From assembly GCF_000423205.1 (NCBI RefSeq), contig NZ_AUHN01000006.1:62001-126000 (forward strand): a stretch of DNA of 64,000 nucleotides, written 5' to 3'. How positions within the stretch are numbered: the first letter of the stretch is position 1; each line of letters starts with the position of its first letter. Below the pieces are notes generated by a model, which worked only from the letters and a program-made list of their open reading frames with translations, was not told the DNA's origin and did not search any database. Positions 26,020 to 35,958 of the stretch are shown piece by piece. This DNA is from Jonesia quinghaiensis DSM 15701 (GTDB lineage: Bacteria > Actinomycetota > Actinomycetes > Actinomycetales > Cellulomonadaceae). Position numbers and translations under genes: made by a program.

Positions 26020-27435
26020 TCAGTGCTGACCGGTCATCGTTGAAACGTCGAGAGCAGTATCCAACTGGTCCTCTGTAACCTCGCCACGTTCTACAAAACC
26101 TAGATCAATGACCGCTTCACGAACCGTCATGCCTTGCGCGACTGAATGCTTCGCGACTTTCGCCGCAGCCTCGTAACCAATGACCCGGTTTAACGGGGTG
26201 ACAATAGAGGGAGAGGATTCAGCTAAAGCGCGGGCTCGGTCAACATTCGCAGTAATTCCAGTGACGGTTTTATCTGCCAAGACGCGTGACGCGTTGGCAA
26301 GAAGGCGAATTGACTCAAGAACACCTTGCGCAATAACGGGAATTTGAACGTTCAATTCAAAGGAGCCACTTGCACCAGCCCACGCCACTGTGGCGTCATT
26401 TCCCACAACGCGTGCAGCGACCATCAGCACAGCCTCGGGGATAACCGGGTTTACCTTACCCGGCATGATGGAGGAACCAGGTTGAAGGTCAGGGATAGCA
26501 ATCTCGCCAAGCCCAGTGTTTGGGCCAGAACCCATCCAACGCAGGTCATTGCAGATTTTCGTCAAGGACACCGCGATTGTGCGCAGCGCCCCAGAAACTT
26601 CCACCAAACTGTCGCGTGCGGATTGCGCTTCAAAGTGGTTGCGAGCTTCAGACAATGGAAGGCCGGTGTCTTCGGTGAGGAGTTCAATAACCCGCTGAGG
26701 GAACCCCTGAGGGGTGTTGATTCCCGTTCCAACTGCGGTGCCGCCCAGTGGCACTTCACCCACACGGGGCAGAGCCGCTTGAAGGCGCTCAATACCGTAA
26801 CCCACCGCAGCAGCGTACCCACCGAACTCCTGCCCCAAGGTCACAGGGGTGGCATCCATCAGGTGTGTGCGTCCAGCCTTCACAACATCGGCGAACTCGG
26901 TGGCCTTAGCGTCCAACGCACTGTGCAGGTGCTCCAATGCGGGAATCAACGTGTTGAGCACACCAGCGGTTGCAGCCACGTGCACCGACGTGGGGAACAC
27001 ATCATTGGACGATTGTGACGCGTTGACGTGGTCGTTTGGGTGAACCTCGCGCCCCAAATCTTTCGTTGCGAGAGTGGCGAGAACCTCGTTCATGTTCATG
27101 TTGGACGAGGTGCCCGACCCTGTTTGGTACACGTCAACAGGGAAGTGCGCGTCAAGGTCGCCAGCCGCAACGAGGTCAGCAGCACGCACAATAGCATCGG
27201 CGATATCGGAGTCAAGCACTCCAAGCTCAGCGTTCGTGCGCGCAGCTGCCTTCTTCACCCGCGCTAGAGCTTCAATGTGGGAGCGTTCAAGCGGGGTACC
27301 AGAGATAGGGAAGTTCTCTACCGCGCGTTGTGTTTGGGCGCGGTAGAGGGCGTCCGCGGGGACACGTACTTCACCCATCGTGTCGTGTTCGATCCGGTAA
27401 TCCACGGTGACGTCAGTGTCAGGTGTAGGAGTCAT
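26020..27435 (-). CDS. fumC: Class II fumarate hydratase
   Basis: A 471-residue iron-independent fumarase that interconverts fumarate and L-malate in the TCA cycle. Signature [12 protein letters not shown] near residue 320, plus [28 protein letters not shown] and [10 protein letters not shown], which make the active sites of the tetramer. Full family length. The ATG at 27435 has AGGATGG upstream. It follows the carbonic anhydrase gene by 47 bases on the same strand, so the two are likely one operon. Confidence 0.95.
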   Translation of the reverse strand: MTPTPDTDVTVDYRIEHDTMGEVRVPADALYRAQTQRAVENFPISGTPLERSHIEALARVKKAAARTNAELGVLDSDIADAIVRAADLVAAGDLDAHFPVDVYQTGSGTSSNMNMNEVLATLATKDLGREVHPNDHVNASQSSNDVFPTSVHVAATAGVLNTLIPALEHLHSALDAKATEFADVVKAGRTHLMDATPVTLGQEFGGYAAAVGYGIERLQAALPRVGEVPLGGTAVGTGINTPQGFPQRVIELLTEDTGLPLSEARNHFEAQSARDSLVEVSGALRTIAVSLTKICNDLRWMGSGPNTGLGEIAIPDLQPGSSIMPGKVNPVIPEAVLMVAARVVGNDATVAWAGASGSFELNVQIPVIAQGVLESIRLLANASRVLADKTVTGITANVDRARALAESSPSIVTPLNRVIGYEAAAKVAKHSVAQGMTVREAVIDLGFVERGEVTEDQLDTALDVSTMTGQH

Positions 27436-27482
27436 AAGACCATCCTGCCGTATCTGACCTCGTGTGGCGAAACCGACACGGA

Positions 27483-28145
27483 CTAGATCATTGCAGCCTC
27501 GCTGCCAGCATCATCAGTAATGGAACCGATGGACCCAATGAGGTGTGCCTGACCATCATTGAGGTCATATTCCAACCCGATAACTGCGCACCGGCCCTCG
27601 TCAATGGCGCCGCGCACACTCGCTGAGTAACCGTGCAACATTTCCATGGTGTGCTGCACGTGGACGCGGCGCAGTTCATCAGCGGACACAGACTCAATCC
27701 CACCCTCAGCGGTAGTCATCGCCACAATTGAGGGAATGATTCGATCAGTTACTGCACGGACGAACCCCGGAGGCTGCACACCGGTACGTAGCGCATCAGT
27801 TGCCGCCTGAACCGCGCCACAACTGTCATGCCCCAACACCACGATGAGGGGAGTGCGCAACACTTCAACCGCGTACTCAATGGACCCAATGACGGTGGTG
27901 TCCAAGACATGCCCAGCAGTGCGCACCACAAAGAGGTCACCTAAGCCCTGGTCAAAGATAATTTCAGCAGCAACACGGGAATCAGAGCACCCAAAAAATG
28001 TGGCAATGGGGTGCTGTGCCACCCGCAACTCTTCGCGGCGGTCAAACCCCTGTGCAGGGTGCTCCATGGAACCACCCACAAAGCGGTTGTTTCCGTCTTT
28101 CAGTTGCTTCCACGCCTGTGCTGGGGAAAATCCAGTGGGCATCAT
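27483..28145 (-). CDS. Beta-class carbonic anhydrase
   Basis: A 220-residue cytoplasmic zinc enzyme that hydrates CO2 to bicarbonate. Zinc and catalytic motifs are FFGCSDSRV (Cys, Asp-x-Arg) and [13 protein letters not shown] (His-x2-Cys). The ATGs at 28145 and 28142 both lie just after GAGAGGGG; an earlier frame extension is not needed. It is followed by fumC. Bicarbonate supply for anaplerotic carboxylation could explain that pairing, but this is inference. Confidence 0.93.
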   Translation of the reverse strand: MMPTGFSPAQAWKQLKDGNNRFVGGSMEHPAQGFDRREELRVAQHPIATFFGCSDSRVAAEIIFDQGLGDLFVVRTAGHVLDTTVIGSIEYAVEVLRTPLIVVLGHDSCGAVQAATDALRTGVQPPGFVRAVTDRIIPSIVAMTTAEGGIESVSADELRRVHVQHTMEMLHGYSASVRGAIDEGRCAVIGLEYDLNDGQAHLIGSIGSITDDAGSEAAMI

Positions 28146-28214
28146 GACCCCTCTCGGTCGACACAACGGCAGCGCAGTACGGGCCTAACGCTGCATCACT
28201 TAGCCCGAACAAAA

Positions 28215-28255
28215 CCGGGCGGGCAAGAACACTGTTAATGTACCTGCCCACCCGG
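28215..28255 (-). terminator. Terminator of the xseA-xseB-PfkB operon
   Basis: On the minus strand CCGGGTGGGCA and TGCCCGCCCGG pair (one mismatch) and are followed by TTTTG. It lies about 50 bases beyond the kinase gene. Confidence 0.8.
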
Positions 28256-28303
28256 CTGGATGTGTAGCGATGCTTACCCTCTGAACATGGGGCCTACGTC
28301 AAT

Positions 28304-29242
28304 TCACGATGCGATGAGTTCACTGCGCCACGGCGGGTTGGCCCCAGCACGCGACACAGTGATCGCCGCTACCGCCACGCACTGATCGATGACTTCGCGT
28401 AGTTGCTCAGGAGAAACGCCACGAAGAGCTTCACGCTGGGCAGCACCAAGGAGGTCGCGTTCCCATAGGCCATGGATGAGTGCCCCCATGAAGGAGTCAC
28501 CTGCACCAACTGTGTCAGCAACGTCCACTCGGGGAGCAGAAACTTCCACTGATTCACCTGAACCAGTTACAGCCACAGCGCCATCGCCGCCAAGAGTGAC
28601 CACCACAAGAGATGCACCAAGCGTCACCCAACGCTGGGCAACGTCATGTGGGCGCTCACCCGGATACAACCATTCCAGATCTTCATCAGACACCTTCACT
28701 ACGTCACACAGCGCAACGTAACCCTCCACCTGCGGGAGAACATCATCAGGGGCACCCATCAGCGAAGGCCGCATGTTGGGGTCATAAGTCAACGTTGCAT
28801 ACTGCTTCGCGGCAGCAAGAATGTCACGCACCACAGTGCCACCGGGGGCCAAAACTGCCCCAATGGAGCCAGTGTGGACCACCACAGCGTCGCTGGGGAC
28901 GGTGTGGTGAGCTGGCGCGTTCCACTCAAGGTCAAACTCGTAGGTTGCCCCACCCGTCTCACCAATCAGCGCATGTGCCACGGAAGTTCGTTCAGCACCA
29001 AAAGAGGCCGGATCAACATCCACATGAGAGTCCTCCAACCACTGGGTCACAGTACGACCGCGATCGTCACGCCCCAACCAGGTCAACAGTGTTGACGGGC
29101 GCCCAAGACGCCCCAACGTCAATGCCACATTTGCTGGGCTACCACCGGGGTGCTCAACCGGGTCCTCACCAGGCCTACTGACGGCATCAACAAGCGCCTC
29201 ACCGATGACATACGCAATGGGTGAGGAAAGATCTCGCGACAT
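28304..29242 (-). CDS. PfkB-family carbohydrate kinase, probable fructokinase
   Basis: A 312-residue sugar kinase. The N-terminal substrate region YVIGEALVDAV and PGGSPANVALTLGRLG (first PfkB signature) and the C-terminal signature VDVADTVGAGDSFMGALIHGL with the catalytic aspartate are present. The AYVIGEALVD start and length resemble fructokinases of actinobacteria, but ribokinase-like activity on another sugar is possible. The ATG at 29242 is favoured; longer forms overlap xseB. The gene starts six bases after the xseB stop, so it shares the xse transcript. Confidence 0.9.
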   Translation of the reverse strand: MSRDLSSPIAYVIGEALVDAVSRPGEDPVEHPGGSPANVALTLGRLGRPSTLLTWLGRDDRGRTVTQWLEDSHVDVDPASFGAERTSVAHALIGETGGATYEFDLEWNAPAHHTVPSDAVVVHTGSIGAVLAPGGTVVRDILAAAKQYATLTYDPNMRPSLMGAPDDVLPQVEGYVALCDVVKVSDEDLEWLYPGERPHDVAQRWVTLGASLVVVTLGGDGAVAVTGSGESVEVSAPRVDVADTVGAGDSFMGALIHGLWERDLLGAAQREALRGVSPEQLREVIDQCVAVAAITVSRAGANPPWRSELIAS

Positions 29243-29247
29243 AGTCC

Positions 29248-29487
29248 CTACATTTCTTCGTCGTTGAGTTGTTCGGAATGCGCGCGGACTTTCTCGAGGC
29301 GTGTACGCGCCCCGTCTAACCATTCTTGGCATCGATGAGCCAAGGCTTCACCACGTTCCCACAATGTGAGAGAGATCTCAAGGGACTCATTGCCCGTTTC
29401 AAGGCGCTGCACAATGGCAATGAGCTCATCACGAGCCTGCTCGTAGGAAAGCTCGTCAACAGGGGTATCAGAGGTGCTATTTGGCAT
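29248..29487 (-). CDS. xseB: Exodeoxyribonuclease VII small subunit
   Basis: A 79-residue helical protein with the XseB pattern LSYEQARDELIAIVQRLETGNESLEISLTLWERGEALAHRCQEWL. It binds several-fold to XseA to make the single-strand exonuclease VII. The ATG at 29487 has GGAGA six bases upstream and is preferred over the ATG at 29514. It follows xseA by about 90 bases. Confidence 0.94.
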   Translation of the reverse strand: MPNSTSDTPVDELSYEQARDELIAIVQRLETGNESLEISLTLWERGEALAHRCQEWLDGARTRLEKVRAHSEQLNDEEM

Positions 29488-29574
29488 AATGTTCTCCACA
29501 ATGTTGAGGGCCATACTATAAATTCAATGAACCACGATGAGTTCAGTTAAGGGGAGCGCTCCGGCTCACAAGCG

Positions 29575-30933
29575 CTACTCAGCGCCCTGATGAACGGCAG
29601 AATCCACAGCAGTCACCGTTACGGTCAAACTTCCGTCACTCAAACGAACCTGAACACTGTCGTTCACACTCGCATCCTGCGTTGAACGCACAACACCACC
29701 ATCACCGCCCTGCACAATCGCATAACCACGAGCAAGAGTCGCAGCCGGCGACAACGCAGTAACCTGCGCGCGCAATTGCGACAACTCAGCACTACGGCGA
29801 AGAAGCACCCGATCCAAAGCATGATGGCTGCGCGCAACAACCTGACCAAGCTGCTCACCAGCAACATCCAAGGCACGTTCCGGATTTGCGACACTCGGAC
29901 GGGACCGCACCGACGCCAACCCCGCCTCCTCACGCTCCACCCAAGCCGTCAACGCACCACGAATACGCGACACCGCCTGATCGACAAGAGCCTGCTCCTC
30001 AGCAACCATCGGAACAATACGTTTCGCAGCATCCGTCGGCGTCGAAGCACGCACATCAGCAACAAGATCAAGGAGCGGAGTGTCACGCTCATGACCAATA
30101 GCCGACACAATCGGGGTCCGAGCGCCAGCAACCTCACGCACCAACGCCTCATTGGAAAACGGCAAAAGATCCTCCACCGCACCACCACCACGAGTAATCA
30201 CAATGACATCAATGTCCTCACGGGCATCAAGTTCCCGCAACGCTGTGGTGACCTGAGGGACAGCATTAACCCCCTGCACAGCCACCTCACGCACCTCAAA
30301 CTGCACCGCAGGCCACCTCGCCTGAGCATTCACCAACACATCATGCATCGCCTCCGAAGCCCGCCCACAAATCAACCCCACACGGTGAGGCAAAAACGGT
30401 AGCGGCTTCTTCCGGTCCGAATCAAAAAGCCCTTCACCCGCCAACTGAGCCTTCAACTGCTCAATCCGGGCCAATAACTCCCCAACACCAACCTGCGACA
30501 CCTCACTAGCCTGCAGTTGAAAACTCCCACGCTTCGTCCAAAACGTCGGCTTCACCTGCGCAACAACATGCGCACCCTCACTCAACGGACCCGCAGAAGC
30601 AAGATTGCGCGCAAAAATCGACACCGGCAACGACACATCCTGCTCCGTGTCACGCAACGTCAAAAAAGCCATACCCGCACCAGGGCGTTTATTGAGTTGC
30701 ACCACCTGCCCCTCAATCCACAGAGGCACCATGCGATCAATATACTCAGCAATCTTGGTGCTCAGAACCCGCACCGGCCACGGATTGTCCCGCGTCGTTT
30801 CCGCCGCCTTACCAGCCAACTCGCGCCGCGGATCCATCGTCGGAACACTCACGTCACCACCAGGCAAAGCATCACCACCGCCGCGACCATTACCGCGAAG
30901 AGGGCTCGTCGAAGAAGAAGAATCATTGTGCAC
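29575..30933 (-). CDS. xseA: Exodeoxyribonuclease VII large subunit
   Basis: A 452-residue nuclease subunit. N-terminal OB-fold (about 50-145, VLSTKIAEYIDRMVPLWIEGQV), catalytic domain with VGLICGRASEAMHDVL, VIVITRGGGAVEDLLPFSNEALVREVA and SAIGHERDTPLLDLVADVRASTPTDAA, then a long coiled coil and a C-terminal LARGYAIVQ segment. These are the hallmarks of XseA. The first 45 residues are Ser/Gly/Pro-rich and low in conservation; the GTG at 30933 is accepted but a later start is possible. Divergent from ispH across 163 bases. Confidence 0.94.
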   Translation of the reverse strand: MHNDSSSSTSPLRGNGRGGGDALPGGDVSVPTMDPRRELAGKAAETTRDNPWPVRVLSTKIAEYIDRMVPLWIEGQVVQLNKRPGAGMAFLTLRDTEQDVSLPVSIFARNLASAGPLSEGAHVVAQVKPTFWTKRGSFQLQASEVSQVGVGELLARIEQLKAQLAGEGLFDSDRKKPLPFLPHRVGLICGRASEAMHDVLVNAQARWPAVQFEVREVAVQGVNAVPQVTTALRELDAREDIDVIVITRGGGAVEDLLPFSNEALVREVAGARTPIVSAIGHERDTPLLDLVADVRASTPTDAAKRIVPMVAEEQALVDQAVSRIRGALTAWVEREEAGLASVRSRPSVANPERALDVAGEQLGQVVARSHHALDRVLLRRSAELSQLRAQVTALSPAATLARGYAIVQGGDGGVVRSTQDASVNDSVQVRLSDGSLTVTVTAVDSAVHQGAE

Positions 30934-31060
30934 GCCTACCAGCCTGCCTCATCCCCCTGACATCTGCCCAATACGCCGCCTGAGACTCCTCATGAACTGC
31001 GCATGTCGTGGAAAAAGTGGGCAGTGGTGAGCATCGTGCGCATGACCACACCACTTTGTC

Positions 31061-31097
31061 CTGACAGTGTTCACACAGCCCACCTAGACTAGGGGTG
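31061..31097 (+). promoter_or_regulatory. ispH promoter, apparently leaderless
   Basis: CTGACA (31061-31066) and TAGACT (31085-31090) are 18 bases apart, and the GTG start at 31097 lies exactly where transcription should begin. No ribosome-binding site precedes it. Confidence 0.65.
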
Positions 31098-32203
31098 TGA
31101 ACAACAATGCGTCCACGACCCCAGCCCCTGTGTCTTCGCTGCACGCCCCCATCGACACCCCAGCACGCCCCGTCACTGAACCCATGGAAAGCGAGAACGG
31201 CAAACGTGTGCTGCTCGCCGCCCCACGCGGGTACTGTGCTGGTGTTGACCGTGCCGTCATTGCGGTAGAGAAGGCACTGGAAGTGCACGGTGCGCCCGTG
31301 TATGTCCGCAAAGAAATTGTCCACAACAAGTACGTGGTCGAAACCCTCACTGACCGTGGCGCTGTGTTCGTCAACGAAACAGATGAAGTCCCTGAAGGTG
31401 CCCGCGTGGTGTTCTCCGCCCACGGTGTGTCACCTGCGGTTGTTGAATCAGCGAAACAGCGCAACCTGCAAACCATTGATGCCACCTGCCCGCTGGTGAC
31501 CAAGGTCCACAAAGAAGCCGTGCGCTTCGCCTCAGATGACTACGACATTTTGCTTATTGGCCACGACGGTCACGAAGAAGTTGAAGGCACCGCCGGTGAA
31601 GCCCCCGACCACATTCAGGTTGTGAACTCACCTGATGAGGTGCACAAGGTTGTGGTGCGTGACCCAAATAAGGTCGTGTGGATTTCACAGACCACCCTTT
31701 CAGTGGACGAAACAATGGAAACCGTTCGCCGGTTGCGCGAGCGTTTCCCCACCTTGCAAGACCCACCCAGCGATGACATTTGCTACGCAACACAGAACCG
31801 CCAAGTAGCGGTGAAAAAGTTTGCGCCACACTGCGACCTCGTGTTGGTGGTCGGTTCACGCAACTCCTCGAACTCTGTGCGCCTCACTGAAGTTGCCGTT
31901 GACGCTGGTGCCCGCGCCTCATACCTCATCGACTACGCAAAAGAAATCGATGAGGCCTGGCTTGAAGGCGTTGACACCGTCGGTGTGACGTCGGGTGCAT
32001 CAGTGCCTGAAATCCTTGTTCAAGAGGTGCTGCGCTACCTCTCAGAACGTGGATACGGCGACGTTCAAGAGGTCCGCACTGCGACAGAAGACCTCCTGTT
32101 CTCGCTGCCACGGGAACTGCGTGCGGACCTCAAGAAGGCCGGCGTTGACGACGGGCGTCCAAAGCGAGGCTCACGTAAAGCGTTGAGCGTGTCAACAAAC
32201 TAA
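31097..32203 (+). CDS. ispH: 4-hydroxy-3-methylbut-2-enyl diphosphate reductase
   Basis: A 368-residue iron-sulfur enzyme, the last step of the MEP isoprenoid pathway, making IPP and DMAPP. The three cluster cysteines are in [30 protein letters not shown] and [12 protein letters not shown]. Also seen are [17 protein letters not shown] and [13 protein letters not shown]. The N-terminal 30 residues are a non-conserved extension; the GTG at 31097 fits a leaderless transcript, while an ATG at 31184 (MESENGK) is a weaker alternative. It stands alone between divergent xseA and a strong terminator. Confidence 0.96.
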   Translation: MNNNASTTPAPVSSLHAPIDTPARPVTEPMESENGKRVLLAAPRGYCAGVDRAVIAVEKALEVHGAPVYVRKEIVHNKYVVETLTDRGAVFVNETDEVPEGARVVFSAHGVSPAVVESAKQRNLQTIDATCPLVTKVHKEAVRFASDDYDILLIGHDGHEEVEGTAGEAPDHIQVVNSPDEVHKVVVRDPNKVVWISQTTLSVDETMETVRRLRERFPTLQDPPSDDICYATQNRQVAVKKFAPHCDLVLVVGSRNSSNSVRLTEVAVDAGARASYLIDYAKEIDEAWLEGVDTVGVTSGASVPEILVQEVLRYLSERGYGDVQEVRTATEDLLFSLPRELRADLKKAGVDDGRPKRGSRKALSVSTN

Positions 32204-32247
32204 GAATCGCGCCGGGGTTCCGTGCCCAACGGGACGGCAACTGGTGG

Positions 32248-32299
32248 AAAACGTGTGGGGTGGGTGAGCCGGTAAGGCTTACCCACCCCACACGTTTTT
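32248..32299. terminator. Bidirectional terminator between ispH and rmuC
   Basis: AAAACGTGTGGGGTGGGT and ACCCACCCCACACGTTTT pair over 18 bases with A/T runs at both edges; it ends both convergent genes. Confidence 0.93.
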
Positions 32300-32367
32300 A
32301 GCTGGAGCCGATGTTTCTTGGGCGAACAGGGGAGTGGTGACGGGGTGCGTGGTGACGGGCTGCGTGG

Positions 32368-33654
32368 TTACGGGGTGGGAATCTCGGCAGTGAATGACGG
32401 GGTATCAACCTGGCGTGGAGCCACCGTGACAGGTTCGGCTTGAGTGATACCCGCATCAGTCACACCAAGTTCCTGGAACCTACGCGCTGACACAAAGACA
32501 CGCGATTCAAAGGACCCAACAGTTTTGTTGTACGTCTCAGCGACACCCTGAATGCTGCGCCCCAACCGGTTCAGGTGCTCGGCAAGAGTCGCCAACCGCG
32601 AATGCAGTTCCTTCCCGATCTTCAGCACCGCCTGAGCGTTCTCAGTGACAGATTCCTGACGCCACGTGTACCCAACCGTTTTCAACAACGCCATCAACGT
32701 TGTTGGCGTAGCAATCACCACGTTGCGTGAGAACGCGTGATCCAACAGGGTGTTGTCAACATCCAACGCGGACGCCAAAAAAGACTCAGCAGGCAAAAAC
32801 AACACCACAAATTCCGGTGAATTCGTGAACTGATCCCAATACTTCTTATCAGCAAGCATGTCCACGTGCTTACGCACGTGCTGGGCGTGAGCTTTCAACC
32901 GCTCCAACCGCACCTTTTCAGTGTCCGCATCACGGGCATCGAGAAACCCAATGAGTGCAACCTTAGAATCCACCACCACGTTCTTGCCACCAGCAAGGTG
33001 AATAACCATGTCAGGGCGCAACACCCCATCATCGGTGCGCACCGACAACTGCTCAGAGAAATCCACATGCCGCAGCATGCCCGCGGACTCCACCAAACGG
33101 CGCAACTGGGCTTCACCCCACGACCCACGAACATCAGGTGTACGCAACGCAGCCACCAACGACTGGGTTTCCTTACGTAACTGCTCAGAAACGTTCGCCA
33201 TGGTGCGAACCTGCTCACCAAGAGTCGCCGCTGTAGAAGCACGCGCCTGCTCCGCCTGCCCAACAAGCAGGGTGAGGTCCTTCAATGAATGCCGCAACGG
33301 CTCCACCATCTGCTCCACCGCAGTAGAGCGCTGAGTGATCTCTGTGCGCCCACGCTCATGCAACGTCACCAAATGCTGCTCAGCAAGATCCAAGAACTGT
33401 TCATTATTCGCCGCCAACGCCTCAGACGCTAACGCCCGGAACTGGTGAGCCAACCGGGCTTGCTCATCCTGCACAGAACGCAACCGGTCATTGTTCAGTT
33501 GCTGTTGCGCATCCAACGCAGCCGATGCCCGCGCAGCGTCACTGCGCGCCTGCACCAACTGCGCTTGACCACGGGCCGATGCGACAAGCCACGCAGCCAA
33601 AGCCCCCACCACGCCACCGACAATGAACACCACAACACCAATTCCCCAACTCAT
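32368..33654 (-). CDS. rmuC: DNA recombination protein RmuC
   Basis: A 428-residue protein. An N-terminal membrane anchor (IGVVVFIVGGVVGALAAWLV) is followed by a long coiled coil (about 30-190) and a nuclease-like RmuC core: GSWGEAQLRRLVESAGM, RPDMVIHLAGGKNVVVDSKVAL, and EFVVLFLPAESFL with TPTTLMALLKTV. The ordering matches RmuC, which limits inversions at repeats. The ATG at 33654 (MSWGIG) places the membrane helix at the N-terminus; the frame upstream is antisense to the ychF promoter region and is rejected. Confidence 0.92.
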   Translation of the reverse strand: MSWGIGVVVFIVGGVVGALAAWLVASARGQAQLVQARSDAARASAALDAQQQLNNDRLRSVQDEQARLAHQFRALASEALAANNEQFLDLAEQHLVTLHERGRTEITQRSTAVEQMVEPLRHSLKDLTLLVGQAEQARASTAATLGEQVRTMANVSEQLRKETQSLVAALRTPDVRGSWGEAQLRRLVESAGMLRHVDFSEQLSVRTDDGVLRPDMVIHLAGGKNVVVDSKVALIGFLDARDADTEKVRLERLKAHAQHVRKHVDMLADKKYWDQFTNSPEFVVLFLPAESFLASALDVDNTLLDHAFSRNVVIATPTTLMALLKTVGYTWRQESVTENAQAVLKIGKELHSRLATLAEHLNRLGRSIQGVAETYNKTVGSFESRVFVSARRFQELGVTDAGITQAEPVTVAPRQVDTPSFTAEIPTP

Positions 33655-33773
33655 GAAACCAAGTGTCACCCACCCCTGTGACAAAGCGGGGGAGCGGCGC
33701 GCGACCAGCCACAATGGAGTCCATGTGACACGTGCGGTGTGTCGCCAACTACCACCGAACACGCGTAGGCCCG

Positions 33774-33788
33774 TAGACTTACCTCTTG
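33774..33788 (+). promoter_or_regulatory. -10 element for a leaderless ychF transcript
   Basis: TAGACT (33774-33779) ends eight bases before the GTG start of ychF, the same spacing seen at ispH. No ribosome site is present; the -35 element is weak. Confidence 0.45.
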
Positions 33789-34873
33789 TGGCTCTTACTA
33801 TTGGAATTGTTGGTCTGCCCAACGTCGGAAAATCTACCCTCTTCAACGCGCTAACCCGCGCACAGGTTCTCGCAGCGAACTACCCGTTCGCCACGATTGA
33901 ACCAAACGTCGGGGTGGTTCCTCTTCCCGACGAACGACTCAACAAACTCGCGGAGATTTTCTCCTCCGAGCGCATCCTCCCCGCAACAGTGTCATTTGTG
34001 GACATTGCAGGGATCGTGCGCGGAGCCTCCGAAGGCGAAGGGTTGGGAAACAAGTTCCTTGCGAACATTCGTGAAGCAGACGCCATTTGCCAAGTGACCC
34101 GCGCCTTCGCGGACCCAGACGTCATCCACGTTGACGGCAAAGTGTCCCCCAAAGACGACATCGAAACCATCAACACCGAACTGATCCTCGCGGACCTGCA
34201 AACCCTCGAAAAGTCGCTGGTACGCATGGAAAAAGAAGTAAAAATCAAAAAGGGCGACCCAACACTCCTCGAAGCCGGGAAGCTCGCCCAAAAAATCCTT
34301 GAAGAAGGCACCACACTGTACGCGGGCGCAGCCAAAGCTGGGCTTGACCTCAGCGAAGTTTCAGCCCTACAACTCATGACCGCGAAACCATTCATCTACG
34401 TGTTCAACACCGATGACGAAGGCCTCGCCAACAAAGAATTCCAAGCCGAAATCCGTGACATGGTTGCGCCAGCACAGGCGATCTTCCTCGACGCGAAGTT
34501 CGAATCAGAACTCGTTGAACTTGAACCCGACGAAGCCGCTGAGATGCTCTCCGAAACCGGCCAAGAAGAAGCCGGCCTCGACCAACTCGCACGCGTCGGA
34601 TTCACCACCCTCGGCCTGCAAACCTACCTGACCGCTGGCCCCAAAGAAGCCCGCGCCTGGACCATCCGCAAAGGCTGGACCGCACCACAAGCCGCCGGAG
34701 TGATCCACACCGACTTCGAACGCGGATTCATCAAAGCTGAAGTGATCTCCTTCGACGACCTCGTCGACACCGGATCAGTCGCAGCCGCCCGCTCCGCAGG
34801 CAAAGCCCGCATGGAAGGCAAAGACTACGTCATGCAAGACGGGGATGTCGTTGAGTTCCGTTTTAACGTGTAG
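33788..34873 (+). CDS. ychF: Redox-regulated ATPase/GTPase YchF
   Basis: A 361-residue Obg-family protein. P-loop GIVGLPNVGKSTLFNAL at residue 7, switch II VDIAGIVRGASEGEGLGNKFLANIREADAI, the altered specificity motif (NTDD in place of NKxD) typical of ATP-preferring YchF, a coiled-coil insertion and a C-terminal TGS domain (TYLTAGPKEARAWTIRKG to DGDVVEFRFNV). It binds ribosomes and is implicated in stress responses. GTG at 33788 is the start that gives the canonical N-terminus; a longer open frame upstream is antisense to rmuC. An unrelated restriction island begins 16 bases after its stop. Confidence 0.96.
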   Translation: MALTIGIVGLPNVGKSTLFNALTRAQVLAANYPFATIEPNVGVVPLPDERLNKLAEIFSSERILPATVSFVDIAGIVRGASEGEGLGNKFLANIREADAICQVTRAFADPDVIHVDGKVSPKDDIETINTELILADLQTLEKSLVRMEKEVKIKKGDPTLLEAGKLAQKILEEGTTLYAGAAKAGLDLSEVSALQLMTAKPFIYVFNTDDEGLANKEFQAEIRDMVAPAQAIFLDAKFESELVELEPDEAAEMLSETGQEEAGLDQLARVGFTTLGLQTYLTAGPKEARAWTIRKGWTAPQAAGVIHTDFERGFIKAEVISFDDLVDTGSVAAARSAGKARMEGKDYVMQDGDVVEFRFNV

Positions 34874-34888
34874 CAATGGGGGTAAGAA

Positions 34889-35743
34889 GTGACTGTTAGA
34901 TCGGAACGCGAGAACTTCAAGGACACAGTCCGCATGACCGTCGCGCGCAAGGCGATGTATATCTGCTCAAACCCGGACTGTCTCCGTGTGACCGGCTACG
35001 TCACGACGAAGGGAAAGCCCCGTGCTATCGCTCAGGCCGCGCACATCGCCGCGGCCAGGGGCAGCGGGCCGAGGGGTAAGGACTTGGTTCGTATGCCTGA
35101 CGGATCTCCGGTCTCTCGCGGAGATGAGGCCAACGCATTGTGGTTGTGTATGCCTTGTCACGGCAGAATTGACGCGGACGAGGAAGCGTTCCCTACTGAG
35201 CTACTAGTGGCCTGGAAGCGCGACCATGAGGAGCGCGTGTCTGGGTTGGTGGGCCTGGATCTAGAGCAGAGCCTCTTGCGCCTTGCGGAAGTGCGCCTCT
35301 CGCATGATCATGCGCGCGATCTCCTCCAGTGGCTCGACGGACACAGGTTCATGTATTTCGAGGACTCGAGAGAGTTCCCGGATCAAGTTTGGAAAGCGGT
35401 GCTAGAACTGCGCTGGAAGATTTCCAATCTCCGAGGCAGAGTCACTGACTCTGAGTCCCAGTTCGGCGTGGTTCTTGCCGCCATCGATGATGCCGTCCAT
35501 GAGTTCGTGGTAGCGCTGAGCGATATTCGCGTGAACGAAATTACGGTCGTTTCTGGATACCCGGAGTTCGAGAGATTCTCCGAGGCGCTAAGAATCCTCC
35601 GTATCAGAATCCTTGAGGTTGCTGCGCCCCTTGCGCATCAGGAGGGTTTCCGATTCAAAAGGATCCCGGAGAACGCGATGCCGAAATCCGACGGTAACGC
35701 AGCGGAATTCCGCTTTCAAAGTACCTCTGGGAACAAGAAGTGA
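34889..35743 (+). CDS. HNH-type nuclease-like protein of the restriction island
   Basis: A 284-residue protein. The N-terminal third looks like an HNH module: zinc cysteine pair CSNPDC near residue 27, histidine in AQAAHIAAARGSGPRG near 53, and NALWLCMPCHGRIDADEEAFP (Asn-x6-Cys-x2-Cys-His) near 88. The rest is helical and unrecognised. The GTG at 34889 lies after GGGGGTAAG. It overlaps the next small gene by four bases and leads a four-gene island with a restriction-modification pair. It could be an extra nuclease of that system or an independent defence gene; I cannot tell. Confidence 0.7.
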   Translation: MTVRSERENFKDTVRMTVARKAMYICSNPDCLRVTGYVTTKGKPRAIAQAAHIAAARGSGPRGKDLVRMPDGSPVSRGDEANALWLCMPCHGRIDADEEAFPTELLVAWKRDHEERVSGLVGLDLEQSLLRLAEVRLSHDHARDLLQWLDGHRFMYFEDSREFPDQVWKAVLELRWKISNLRGRVTDSESQFGVVLAAIDDAVHEFVVALSDIRVNEITVVSGYPEFERFSEALRILRIRILEVAAPLAHQEGFRFKRIPENAMPKSDGNAAEFRFQSTSGNKK

Positions 35744-35958
35744 CTGAGTTCGATGTGCTGCTTTGGGGGATGATCGCCACTCTGCTGGGCGGGAACGAAC
35801 GCGTCGCGTTCAAGGAGGCGGCCGCCGGACTCACGGTCCTCGGCACGGAGCTTGGAAACGACTGGTCAGGGGCGTTGGTAGGACTGGTCCACGATAGGAA
35901 GAGGGACATGGAACAAGAAGTGAGCGCTTCTCCGTCGGGAGGTCGTGGCCGTGGCTGA
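35740..35958 (+). CDS. Small protein of unknown function between HNH and restriction genes
   Basis: A 72-residue frame starting at a GTG that overlaps the stop of the HNH gene (GTGA). It has a hydrophobic N-terminal helix (EFDVLLWGMIATLLGG) and a charged tail ending SGGRGRG. Its end overlaps the methyltransferase start by eight bases. The tight overlaps on both sides support it being translated. I recognise no family. Confidence 0.55.
   Translation: MTEFDVLLWGMIATLLGGNERVAFKEAAAGLTVLGTELGNDWSGALVGLVHDRKRDMEQEVSASPSGGRGRG

Noticed and set aside
29776-30402. 208-codon plus-strand frame inside xseA
   Set aside because: Antisense to clear XseA motifs; Arg/His/Asn-rich product typical of a shadow frame.
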